Origin: JBHGBM01 sp041946965
GTDB lineage: Bacteria; Acidobacteriota; Terriglobia; Bryobacterales; Bryobacteraceae
Reading direction: 5' to 3'
Assembly: GCA_041946965.1 (NCBI GenBank)
Contig: JBHGBM010000064.1
Coordinates: 1 to 33,443 of the forward strand
DNA: 33,443 nucleotides
A program made the translations under genes and the position numbers. Of this stretch, positions 16,294 through 23,412 are shown one piece after another; position 1 is the first letter of the stretch, and every line of letters starts with the position of its first letter. The notes under the pieces were generated by a model. The model was given only the letters and a program-made list of their open reading frames with translations. It made no database searches and had not been told where the DNA came from.

Positions 16294-17625
16294 CTACGTG
16301 ATGCCCCATTCTTTCAGCCGGTATTGCAGGGTTCGCAGGCTGATGCCGAGCTGTTTCGCCGCCCTCGTGCGGTTTCCGTGATTGGCGCGGAGAGCGTCTT
16401 CGATCGCCCGGCGCTCGATATCTTTCCATTGTTGCGGGCGGCCGGAGGGAGCGCCCGGACGGTAGCGCTCCATGGGCAGGTCGCGCGCTTCCACGCGGCC
16501 GTCGCACAAAATCGCCACCCGCTCCATGGCGTTTTCCAGTTCGCGCACGTTTCCCGGCCAGGCGTGCAGCGCCAGGGCTTCGGCGGCTTCCGGAGAAAGC
16601 TCCAGGGCCGGTTTACGCAGGTTGCGCGCCGCGCGCGCCAGGAAGAATCGCGCCAGCGGCAGGATGTCCGCCGGGCGGTGCCGCAGCGCCGGCAATTCCA
16701 GCGGAAACGCGTTCAGCCGGTAGTACAGGTCTTCGCGAAATCCGCCTTCGGAAACCATCTGCCTCAGGTCGCGGTTGGTGGCGGCGATCACCCGCACATC
16801 CACCGTGATCTGCCGCGTGCCGCCCACGCGCTCGAAGGTCCTCTCCTGCAACACCCGCAGCAGCTTGGCCTGGAGATTCCCGTCCAACTCTCCGATCTCA
16901 TCCAGGAACAGCGTGCCCTGGTGGGCGCGCTCGAAGCGGCCCTGGTGCTGCGCGGCGGCGCCGGTGAAGGCGCCTTTCTCGTGGCCGAACAGCTCGCTCT
17001 CAATCAACGTAGGCGAAAGCGCCGCGCAGTTCACGGCCACGAACACACGCTTGGCGCGAGGGCTGTTGGCGTGAATGCAGCGCGCCAGCACCTCCTTCCC
17101 CGTGCCGCTTTCGCCGGCGATGAGCACGGTGGCGTTGGTCGGAGCCACCTTGCGGGCCATCTCCAGCACCTCCACCATCGACGGGTCCTCCGCGATCAGG
17201 CTTTCGCAAGTGAAACGCGCCGTGTCGATCTCCCGCAGCACTTCGCGCTCGCGCTCGGCCTGCGATCGCTCGAGCGCCCTTCGCACCAGGATGCGCAGCT
17301 CCTCGGGACTGGAGAGAGGCTTGCCGATGTAGTCCACCGCCCCGAGCTTCATGGCGTCCACCGCGGAGGCCACCGTGCCGAACGCCGTGATCATGATGAC
17401 CGGAGTCTCCGGCGCGCGTTCGGCAAACCAGCGCAGCACCGCTAGCCCCTCGCCGTCCGGCAGCTTCAGGTCGGAGAGCACCAGCCCGTAGCCCTTCCGG
17501 GCGGCCATGGCGAGCGCGTCGCGCACCGTGCCGGCGGTTTCCACGCAGTAGCCTTCGCCGGTGAGGATCGCGTTCAGCAACCGGCGAAATCCGGGGTCGT
17601 CATCCACGACCAGGATCGTTTCCAT
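16294..17625 (-). CDS. Sigma-54-dependent response regulator (NtrC/AtoC family)
   Basis: A 443-residue three-domain activator. The receiver domain has D8-D9, phosphoacceptor D52 (LVLSDLKLP) and K102. The AAA+ domain has Walker A GESGTGKE at 171-178, the sigma-54 contact loop GAFTGA at 218-223 and Walker B (GTLFLDEIGEL). A C-terminal Fis-type helix-turn-helix follows (NRTRAAKQLGISLRTLQYRLKEWG). It should open promoters of sigma-54 RNA polymerase after phosphorylation. The ATG at 17625 is preceded by GGAG and lies inside the end of the kinase gene (26-nt overlap), so the two are co-translated. The frame is open upstream to 17736, but that part duplicates kinase sequence and is rejected. Targets are unknown; the nearest candidates are the convergent receptor genes, though their promoter looks sigma-70-like. 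Confidence 0.95.
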   Translation of the reverse strand: METILVVDDDPGFRRLLNAILTGEGYCVETAGTVRDALAMAARKGYGLVLSDLKLPDGEGLAVLRWFAERAPETPVIMITAFGTVASAVDAMKLGAVDYIGKPLSSPEELRILVRRALERSQAEREREVLREIDTARFTCESLIAEDPSMVEVLEMARKVAPTNATVLIAGESGTGKEVLARCIHANSPRAKRVFVAVNCAALSPTLIESELFGHEKGAFTGAAAQHQGRFERAHQGTLFLDEIGELDGNLQAKLLRVLQERTFERVGGTRQITVDVRVIAATNRDLRQMVSEGGFREDLYYRLNAFPLELPALRHRPADILPLARFFLARAARNLRKPALELSPEAAEALALHAWPGNVRELENAMERVAILCDGRVEARDLPMERYRPGAPSGRPQQWKDIERRAIEDALRANHGNRTRAAKQLGISLRTLQYRLKEWGIT

Positions 17626-18796
17626 CGTTTTTCTCCAGTCTCGCGTGGGGCAGAAGGATCTCCGCGCGCGCGCCGCCCGCAGCCAGGTTGCGCAAAACCA
17701 GGCGTCCGCGCAGCGATTCCACCAGCTTGTGCGCAATCGACAGGCCCAGCCCCGCTCCGGAGGCCTTGGTGGTCTGAAACGGCTCGAAGAGGCGCACGCC
17801 CTGCGGGATGCCCGGCCCGTTGTCTTCCACCGCGATCACCGCGCCGGAGCCGTGCGGCGCGAGCGTAAGCCGGATCTGGGGCGAATCGCTGGCTTCCACG
17901 GCGTTCTTCACCAGGTTGAGCAGCGCCTGCTTCAACAGGTCCGGATCGCTTTCCAGGGTCCATTCCTCGCCCGTGGCGGCGAACCCGAGCGGACGTCCCG
18001 CCGCAAATTGCCGCGCGTGGTTTTCGAGCGAGTTCGCAAGCGGCGCCCACGCCATGCGCCGCGGAGAGGGCGCGGGCGGGCGGCCGTACAGCAGCAGGTC
18101 GTTCACCAGCCGCTCCAGGCGGCGGGTCTCATCCAGCGCCGGCTCCAGCATGGCGTTCACATCGGGCCCGGCTTTCTCGGCCGCGAGCTGCACGAAGCCC
18201 TTGACGGCGCCTAGCGGATTGCGGATCTCGTGCGCCATCACGGCGGACATTTTTCCCAGTTCCGCCAGCCGCTCCAACTGCGCGCCGCGGCGCACCGCGC
18301 GCATGGCGAACAGGGAGAGGCCGGTGAGCGTCAAGCCGGCCACCGACGCCACCACCAGGTTATGACCGGCATGCTGAACCAGGAACGCGGCCGAAGAGGC
18401 CGCCAGGTCGATGCGCGCCACCCGCAGGCGCGCGCCGGAGTGGAAGGGCACCCAGGCGCGGAATACGCGCTCGCCGTCCACCCTGGTCTCTTCGGTGCGG
18501 AACAGTTGCCGTCCGCTCCAGATGGCTTCCAGCGCCGGATCCCCGGGCGGCGAGGTTTCGCGGTCGAAGACGGCGATCTCGATCAGTCCGGGGGCTTCGG
18601 CGTACAGCGAATCCAGGGCGTCGGGCGGGGTCACCTCCAGGCGCGCGGCCACCGCGGCCGCATTGTTGCGCAGGTAGATGGCCTGCATCTCGCCCAGTTC
18701 CCGGTAAGTGAGCAGCGAACTGGCCAGCAGTACCACCGGGAGCGCCAGCGCGGCCGGCAGCCACACATAGCGCGAAATGGTCTTCCGGGCCAGCAT
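17600..18796 (-). CDS. Membrane-bound sensor histidine kinase (NtrB/AtoS-like)
   Basis: A 398-residue kinase. One membrane helix at about 11-30 and a second at 146-165 enclose a periplasmic sensor region of about 115 residues with no recognised fold. The HisKA domain has H189 in MAHEIRNPLGAVKGF. The ATPase domain shows the N box (LLNLVKNAVEAS), the G1 box (EDNGPGIPQG) and the G2 box (GAGLGLSIAHKLVE). It phosphorylates the downstream NtrC-type regulator, whose ATG lies within this gene's last codons. The ATG at 18796 is chosen because it directly precedes the first membrane helix; a longer frame to 18937 would include unrelated basic sequence. The upstream CcmH-like gene on the same strand ends 76 nt away and could be co-transcribed. 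Confidence 0.93.
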   Translation of the reverse strand: MLARKTISRYVWLPAALALPVVLLASSLLTYRELGEMQAIYLRNNAAAVAARLEVTPPDALDSLYAEAPGLIEIAVFDRETSPPGDPALEAIWSGRQLFRTEETRVDGERVFRAWVPFHSGARLRVARIDLAASSAAFLVQHAGHNLVVASVAGLTLTGLSLFAMRAVRRGAQLERLAELGKMSAVMAHEIRNPLGAVKGFVQLAAEKAGPDVNAMLEPALDETRRLERLVNDLLLYGRPPAPSPRRMAWAPLANSLENHARQFAAGRPLGFAATGEEWTLESDPDLLKQALLNLVKNAVEASDSPQIRLTLAPHGSGAVIAVEDNGPGIPQGVRLFEPFQTTKASGAGLGLSIAHKLVESLRGRLVLRNLAAGGARAEILLPHARLEKNDGNDPGRG

Positions 18797-18872
18797 TCTG
18801 CTCTTTATATCTTGGATCCAGTTGGACCCGCCGGGTGACAAAAATTGTGCAACGCTTGCGCAGGTCCGGCCA

Positions 18873-19247
18873 TCAAACCGGAGGCGCCGGAGCGCGCTTG
18901 CGCCAGGCGCGCAGGATCCAGCCCACCAGCGCCGCACCGGCGAGCCCCGCCAGCCACGGCGTCGCCACCACCCACGGCGAGGGATCCTTTTCCGGCGTGA
19001 TCACCACCTTGTCGCCGTACCGCTGGCGGAAGGTTGCCAGGATTTCCCCGTCGGACTTGCCCTCTTCCACCATCTTGCGGATCTCCAGTTTCACTTTCGT
19101 GGAAGCGTCGCTTTGGTGGCGCGATACCGGGTCTTTGTAACAGCAGGGAGCGAGCACCGATTTCTCGAGTGTTTCGATACGGGCGCGATGGTCCCCCGCG
19201 CAGGCCGCGAGCGCCGCCGCGAACAGCGCCGCTATCCTGAAGCTCAT
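18873..19247 (-). CDS. CcmH/NrfF-like cytochrome c biogenesis protein, Cys-Cys variant, probable lipoprotein
   Basis: A 124-residue protein with the CcmH/CycL/NrfF fold: a short N-terminal signal, a helical domain with KLEIRKMVEEGKSDGEILATFRQRYGD, and a C-terminal membrane helix at about 95-113 followed by basic residues. In canonical CcmH a CxxC pair (RCxVC) reduces apocytochrome c or assists haem ligation; here the equivalent site reads APCCYKDP with adjacent C35-C36. The signal ends LAAC (C16), a lipobox, so the N-terminus may be lipidated. No other ccm or nrf gene is visible. The ATG at 19247 lies only 20 bp from the divergent rsmE start. A histidine (H44) follows the cysteines. The role in cytochrome maturation is inferred from the fold. 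Confidence 0.75.
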   Translation of the reverse strand: MSFRIAALFAAALAACAGDHRARIETLEKSVLAPCCYKDPVSRHQSDASTKVKLEIRKMVEEGKSDGEILATFRQRYGDKVVITPEKDPSPWVVATPWLAGLAGAALVGWILRAWRKRAPAPPV

Positions 19248-19253
19248 ACCTTC

Positions 19254-19261
19254 ATGATAAT
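19254..19261. promoter_or_regulatory. Overlapping -10 elements of two divergent leaderless starts
   Basis: Only 20 bp separate the divergent start codons at 19247 (minus) and 19268 (plus). TATCAT on the minus strand (19259-19254) and GATAAT on the plus strand (19256-19261) each place transcription start at or within a base of the ATG. The -35 regions would lie in the neighbouring coding sequence and are weak, so this is tentative. Confidence 0.35.
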
Positions 19262-19267
19262 GGCTGT

Positions 19268-19987
19268 ATGGCGCGGCGAAGATTCTACGTGGAACATGTT
19301 CGCGGCGGTGAGGCGGAACTGGCCGGTGACGAGGCGCGGCGCCTCTCCCGCGTCCTGCGGGCCGAAGCAGGGCAGCGCTTTGAAATCTCCGACGGCCGCG
19401 CTGCGTACCTGGCCGAGGTGGCATCGGTGAGCAAAGCGCGCGTCGGGTTTCGCGTGCTTGAAGAGTTGCCCGCCCGCGAACCGGCCGCCGCGGTCACGCT
19501 GCTTGCTTCCCTGGTGAAGTTCGACCGCTTCGAGTGGGTGATTGAAAAGGCCACCGAGCTGGGCGTTGAGGAAATTGTTCCGGTAGAGGCGGAGCGCAGC
19601 GAAAAGGGCCTGCTGGAGGCGGCCCGCAAGCGGGTCGAGCGTTGGCGGCGCATCGCGTTTGAGAGCGGGCAGCAGTCGCGGCGTCTCGGTCCGCCGCGGA
19701 TTGCGGATCCGCGCCGGCTGGCGGAATGCTTGCACGGCCCCGGCGCCCGGTATTTTCTTGAGGAGGAACCCGGCGCCGCGCCGCTGGCGCGGGCCGCGGA
19801 GGCGGGCGGAGAATTCGCTCTCGCGGTAGGCCCCGAGGGCGGGTGGACGGAAACCGAACGGATGCGATTCGGCGCGGCCGGGTGGCAGCCCGTCTCGTTG
19901 GGTCCGTTCATCCTGCGCGCGGAGACGGCGGCCATGGCGGCCCTCGCTGTGTTGATGCACACCTGTTGGGACCGGGCCGCCCGCTAG
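19268..19987 (+). CDS. rsmE: 16S rRNA (uracil-1498-N3)-methyltransferase
   Basis: A 239-residue SPOUT-class methyltransferase of the RsmE family, which methylates N3 of U1498 in the decoding region of 16S rRNA using S-adenosylmethionine. Seen: an N-terminal PUA-like domain (RRRFYVEHVRGGEAEL; HxxRVLR-like RLSRVLRAEAGQRFEISDG), then KFDRFEWVIEKATELGVEEIVPV, ARKRVERWRRIAFESGQQSRR and the SAM-binding knot LAVGPEGGWTETE. The usual LG-x-RILR-x-ETA signature is present as LGPFILRAETA. Length matches the family (about 240). First gene of a probable operon with two metallophosphoesterases and a cupin; the next start is 9 nt after the stop. Confidence 0.95.
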   Translation: MARRRFYVEHVRGGEAELAGDEARRLSRVLRAEAGQRFEISDGRAAYLAEVASVSKARVGFRVLEELPAREPAAAVTLLASLVKFDRFEWVIEKATELGVEEIVPVEAERSEKGLLEAARKRVERWRRIAFESGQQSRRLGPPRIADPRRLAECLHGPGARYFLEEEPGAAPLARAAEAGGEFALAVGPEGGWTETERMRFGAAGWQPVSLGPFILRAETAAMAALAVLMHTCWDRAAR

Positions 19988-19996
19988 AATAGAAAG

Positions 19997-21184
19997 TTGG
20001 CCTCTAACTTCGTCGGAGCACTCAATCCATTGGATTGGCTGGTGATCGCAGCGGTTTTGGCTGTTCAGCTACTGATCGCCCGCCAGCTTTACCTTTTTCT
20101 GGCCCGCCGCTCCAGCCGCGGCGCCGCGCTGACATTCGCGCTGCTTTACGTCGTGGCGCTGCTGCTCGGGATCTCTCTGGGATTCACCCATCTCCGCCTG
20201 GTGCGCTACGTGCCACGGCCGGTTTCGGCGATCATGGGCGGCCTCACCCACCTCTGGAGCTATACCTCCTCCGCCGCCTACGTAGTCCACGCGGTCTTTC
20301 GGTTCCTTTCGCGGCGGCTGCCCTCGGCCCGTTTCGACCCGGCGCGCCGCCGCCTGCTGAATATCGCCGGCGGCGCGGCCGCGGCGGTCCCGTTCGCGGT
20401 GGTGGGCTATGGGGCGCTGGTGGAGCGGACCCGTTTCCGGGTCAAGGAGGTGGACGTGCCCCTGCCGGAGCTGCCCCGGGACCTCGACGGCCTGCGCCTG
20501 GTGCAACTGAGCGACATCCACCTCAGCATGTTCCTCAGCGAGCAGGAGTTCGCGCGCGCCATCGACGAAGCCAATCAGCTTCGCGCTCACCTGATGCTGG
20601 TCACCGGCGACCTGATCTCGGCGCGCGGCGATCCGCTGGACGCCTGCCTGCGGCAGATCGCGCGGCTGCGCGCCGATGCCGGCATTTTCGGCTGCCTGGG
20701 CAACCACGAGGCCTACGCCGCCGCGCAGAACTACGCCACCGGGCAGGGACGCCGCCTGGGGATTCGCTTTCTGCGCCAGGAAGCCGCCGGGCTGCGCTTC
20801 GGCTCCGCGGTCCTGAACCTGGCCGGCGTGGACCACCAGCGCATGTCCCCCAGGCATCCGGAAGCCTACCTTCCCCACGCCGAACGGCTGGTTGCGCCGG
20901 GCGCGGTGAACGTGCTGCTTTCGCACAACCCGGATGTGATCCCCGTGGCGGCTCAAAAGGGCTTCCACCTGACTCTCAGCGGGCACACCCACGGCGGGCA
21001 GGTCACGGTGGAGATCATGGATCAGAGCATCAATCCCGCGCGTTTCATCACGCCTTACGTTTACGGGCTGTTCCAGGAAGGCAACCACGCGGCCTATGTC
21101 ACGCGCGGCATAGGAACCATCGGCATTCCGGCGCGCATCGGCGCGCCGCCGGAAATCGCCCTTTTGCGGCTGCGGAGGGTCTGA
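19997..21184 (+). CDS. Membrane-anchored metallophosphoesterase (YkuE/YaeI-like)
   Basis: A 395-residue protein. The first 150 residues hold about four hydrophobic helices (near 13-35, 43-65, 80-100 and 121-142); the last is preceded by ARRRLLN, which resembles an internal Tat-like segment. The calcineurin-like phosphoesterase domain follows with LSDIH near 172, VTGDL, GNHEAY, SHNPD and GHTHGG, the full set of metal-binding motifs. Members of this group act on phospholipid head groups or on UDP-diacylglucosamine (LpxG-type); which applies here is open. The start is TTG at 19997; the first ATG lies well inside the membrane domain, so a rare start is needed. It lies 9 nt after rsmE and 7 nt before a second phosphoesterase, so it is probably within an operon. 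Confidence 0.85.
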   Translation: MASNFVGALNPLDWLVIAAVLAVQLLIARQLYLFLARRSSRGAALTFALLYVVALLLGISLGFTHLRLVRYVPRPVSAIMGGLTHLWSYTSSAAYVVHAVFRFLSRRLPSARFDPARRRLLNIAGGAAAAVPFAVVGYGALVERTRFRVKEVDVPLPELPRDLDGLRLVQLSDIHLSMFLSEQEFARAIDEANQLRAHLMLVTGDLISARGDPLDACLRQIARLRADAGIFGCLGNHEAYAAAQNYATGQGRRLGIRFLRQEAAGLRFGSAVLNLAGVDHQRMSPRHPEAYLPHAERLVAPGAVNVLLSHNPDVIPVAAQKGFHLTLSGHTHGGQVTVEIMDQSINPARFITPYVYGLFQEGNHAAYVTRGIGTIGIPARIGAPPEIALLRLRRV

Positions 21185-21191
21185 CGGCGGA

Positions 21192-21914
21192 GTGCGATAC
21201 CTGATCGTCAGTGACATTCACGGCAACTGGGAAGCGCTGGAGGCGGTGCTTTCGGCCACCGCCGGCCGCTTCGACCAGGTATTGTGCTGCGGCGATCTGG
21301 TTGGTTACGGCGCGGACCCCAACCGCGTCGCCGAGTGGGCCTGCGGCAACGCCGCGGTGGTGGTGCGGGGCAATCACGACCGCGCCGCCGTTGGTCTGGA
21401 CGACCTGGAGTGGTTCAATCCTATGGCCAAGAGAGCCGCGCTGTGGACCCAGGCGGAGCTCACCCCGGGCAACGCCGCATACATACGCGCGCTGCCGCAG
21501 GGGCCCGTGCGGGTGGCGGATTTTCAACTGGCGCACGGATCGCTGGTGGACGAGGACGAATACCTGGTGGAGGAGGCCGATGCCGCGCAGTCGTTCTATT
21601 ATGCCGCCGTGCGCGTCTCGTTTTTCGGCCACACCCACGTGCAGGGCGGATTCGTGCTCGGCGAGAGCGGCATCGACTCATTCCGCGGCCCAAGGAAAGT
21701 GAAGATCGAAAGCCCGCGGTATTACCTGCTGAATCCCGGTTCGGTGGGGCAGCCGAGGGACGGCGATCCGCGCGCCGCGTACGCTATCTTCGATGCCGGC
21801 GAGCAGGTTGTGTCCTATTACCGGCTGGCCTACGACCTGGCGGCGGCGCAGCGCAAGATCCGGGATGCGGGCCTGCCCCCGGTGCTCGCCGACCGGCTGG
21901 TCATCGGCAGGTGA
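21192..21914 (+). CDS. Soluble metallophosphoesterase, calcineurin-like family 2 (YfcE/DNA-repair-exonuclease-like group)
   Basis: A 240-residue cytoplasmic phosphoesterase with no signal. Metal-binding motifs are complete: VSDIHGN with D8 and H10, GDLVGYG with D35, GNHD with N61-H62, AHGS with H115 and GHTH with H147/H149. The LLNPGSVGQPRDGDPRAAYAIFD segment is typical of small stand-alone phosphodiesterases and diadenosine-tetraphosphatase-like proteins. The start is GTG at 21192, 7 nt after the preceding stop with GGCGG upstream. The TGA overlaps the GTG of the next gene (GTGA), indicating coupled translation. The substrate is unknown; nucleotide phosphodiesters are the family norm. Confidence 0.88.
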   Translation: MRYLIVSDIHGNWEALEAVLSATAGRFDQVLCCGDLVGYGADPNRVAEWACGNAAVVVRGNHDRAAVGLDDLEWFNPMAKRAALWTQAELTPGNAAYIRALPQGPVRVADFQLAHGSLVDEDEYLVEEADAAQSFYYAAVRVSFFGHTHVQGGFVLGESGIDSFRGPRKVKIESPRYYLLNPGSVGQPRDGDPRAAYAIFDAGEQVVSYYRLAYDLAAAQRKIRDAGLPPVLADRLVIGR

Positions 21915-22393
21915 ACGCGTTGAACCCGAAAGTGCAGGTCATCGACGGCGAACTGGTCCGCAAGGTTCTGGCGGGCGCCCGGCGATCGCCCCGGCGCAGG
22001 CTGAACTGCAACTTGCACGCCACTCCCGAAGAGAACCCGAACCGTTTTCTCAATGCCCTGCTGGCGGGCACCTACGTTGCCCCGCACCGCCATCTGGAGC
22101 CGCCCAAGCCGGAGCTGTTCCTGGTGCTCGAAGGCCGGGTGGCGGTTTTCGTGTTCGACGATGCGGGCGAGGTGGAGCAGTCTGTCGTGCTCGATGCGGG
22201 CATGGGCATCGACATGGCCCCCGGCGTGTGGCACACCATCACGGTTCCCGGCGAGCATGCCGTGGTGCTGGAAGTGAAGCCGGGCTTCTACGACCCCGCC
22301 ACCGACAAGCAGTTCGCGCCGTGGGCTCCGCGCGAGGGCGAGCCCGGCGCGGGCCGGTACCTCGAGCAGCTTCTTTCGCAAGTCCCCGCTTGA
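21911..22393 (+). CDS. WbuC-type cupin-fold metalloprotein
   Basis: A 160-residue single-domain cupin. The block RRRLNCNLHATPEENPNRFL followed by NALLAGTYVAPHRH closely follows the WbuC family pattern. Metal-binding cupin motif 1 is PHRH...E (PHRHLEPPKPELFLVLEG), and motif 2 contains APGVWHTI. WbuC-like proteins are often encoded in polysaccharide or lipopolysaccharide gene clusters, but their reaction is not established. The start is GTG at 21911, overlapping the stop of the upstream phosphoesterase by 4 nt; a TTG at 21920 is a weaker alternative. It ends the rsmE-phosphoesterase-phosphoesterase-cupin operon. Membership next to phosphodiesterases suggests envelope or nucleotide-sugar chemistry, as inference only. 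Confidence 0.82.
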   Translation: MNALNPKVQVIDGELVRKVLAGARRSPRRRLNCNLHATPEENPNRFLNALLAGTYVAPHRHLEPPKPELFLVLEGRVAVFVFDDAGEVEQSVVLDAGMGIDMAPGVWHTITVPGEHAVVLEVKPGFYDPATDKQFAPWAPREGEPGAGRYLEQLLSQVPA

Positions 22394-22432
22394 ACGGTCC
22401 CTGCCGGGCGGAATGATAATCTGGTTATCCAT

Positions 22433-22573
22433 GTGTACAACGGCCGCAAGACGCCGGAAAACGGGATCATCCTGGCGGGCGTGAGCGTAGTGAAGAAGCG
22501 GCCCTTCCCGGAGCCGGTGAAGCGGCGGCTGGAACATAGCGCTACTCCACCGTCAGAGGTCCCCGCAGAGTAA
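22433..22573 (+). CDS. Possible 46-residue basic protein, unrecognised
   Basis: From GTG at 22433 this frame encodes a short basic protein (MYNGRKTPENGIILAGVSVV, then KKRPFPEPVKRRLEH). Codon third positions are mainly G/C up to about 22540. A -10-like GATAAT at 22415-22420 lies just upstream. It follows the cupin gene in the same frame after its stop. The tail overlaps the 3' end of the convergent glycine-zipper gene by about 30 bp, where codon bias fades, so the true product may be a truncated gene. An ATG at 22431 in another frame gives only 17 residues. Function unknown. Confidence 0.35.
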   Translation: MYNGRKTPENGIILAGVSVVKKRPFPEPVKRRLEHSATPPSEVPAE

Positions 22574-23186
22574 ACGTCAGCAGAGATTCGGCCGGCAGGT
22601 GGACATTTCGCCTGCCCGTGGCCGCCGCCCCCGCGGTGCCCGCCGCCGCGCCCGCCCCGGCGCCGATCAGCGCTCCTTTAGCGCCGCCCGCAATCGCTCC
22701 AATGGCCGCTCCCACGCCGCTGCCGCCCCCGATGAGCGCGGCGTTTCGCTTCTTGTGCGAAGCGCTCACACGAGTCACCGAGCTGGTTGCAATCGGGTAG
22801 GAGCGCCCGTTGATCTCAATCGAATCCAGGGTCAAACCGAGGTAGGCGCGCCCGCGGAGCCGGCCGGAAGCCTGGGAGGTGGTCACGTGCCCGCCCACCG
22901 CAGCCCCCTTCGGCGCGAGAACGTGGCCCCCGCTCATCAGCGGTTCCGCCAGGTGCGCGGTGAAGCGTTTCCCGGCGCGGTCGCGGCTGGTGTCGATCGA
23001 CTGGCCCAGCCGTACCTTCAGAGATGTGCCACGTGGAACCACGAGGGGGCCTGCCGCGCGCGGTTTGGGCTCCGCCGCTGACGCCGAAAGGGGACGGACT
23101 TCGCTGCCGAATGGGGACACGGCCACCACCGGACTCTGTTGGGCCGCCAGCATGGCGGGTACCAGGCATGTTAGCGCTTTGAGCAT
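22542..23186 (-). CDS. Exported glycine-zipper protein, hypothetical
   Basis: A 214-residue protein. The ATG at 23186 starts a Sec signal (MLKALTCLVPAMLAAQ); the frame is open to 23240, but the signal favours the inner start. A Pro/Ala-rich linker follows, then a beta-rich domain at about 50-135 (VVPRGTSLKVRLGQSIDTS; GKRFTAHLAEPLMSGGHVLA; GLTLDSIEINGRSYPIATS) resembling the repeated surface-exposed domain found in exported Acidobacterial proteins. A glycine zipper follows at about 150-190 (GGGSGVGAAIGAIAGGAKGA), a pattern that inserts or packs in membranes, as in outer-membrane lipoproteins of the SlyB/Rick_17kDa group. No catalytic residues are evident. It is monocistronic and convergent with the cupin operon. 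Confidence 0.75.
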   Translation of the reverse strand: MLKALTCLVPAMLAAQQSPVVAVSPFGSEVRPLSASAAEPKPRAAGPLVVPRGTSLKVRLGQSIDTSRDRAGKRFTAHLAEPLMSGGHVLAPKGAAVGGHVTTSQASGRLRGRAYLGLTLDSIEINGRSYPIATSSVTRVSASHKKRNAALIGGGSGVGAAIGAIAGGAKGALIGAGAGAAAGTAGAAATGRRNVHLPAESLLTFTLRGPLTVE

Positions 23187-23412
23187 CACGGCCGCTCTTC
23201 TGCACGTGGTTGTCCAGAAGTATAAGTCCGTCCTTTTCAATACGCTCCAGAAGGCGGCTCGGTAAGAATTACAGCCGCCGCGGGCGTCCCGATATAAAAT
23301 AGAATTATGGACACCCGGCCGTCCTCCTTACGTCCCGGGCTTTACGGCGCAGCCTGACCCCCCTCCTGCGCGGCCTTTCCCGTTAGCCAAACGAGTTGAG
23401 AAGGAGTGTGTC
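23187..23412. promoter_or_regulatory. Divergent intergenic region with a TATAAA -10 candidate
   Basis: This 226-bp gap separates the glycine-zipper gene (minus) and the aminotransferase gene (plus). On the plus strand TATAAA at 23293-23298 follows TTACAG (23269-23274) with 18 bp between, and the aminotransferase ribosome binding site GAGAAGGAG lies at 23397-23405. On the minus strand TATACT (23224-23219) could serve the glycine-zipper gene. The roughly 100-nt leader contains a 16-codon ATG frame (23307-23357) that may be chance. The rest shows nothing recognisable. Confidence 0.4.

Noticed and set aside
22431..22484. ATG at 22431 giving a 17-residue peptide
   Set aside because: Too short, with codon use unlike local genes; the overlapping GTG frame fits better.
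23307..23357. 16-codon ATG frame in the aminotransferase leader
   Set aside because: No ribosome binding site, no attenuator-like stem-loops and no run of regulatory codons; probably chance.
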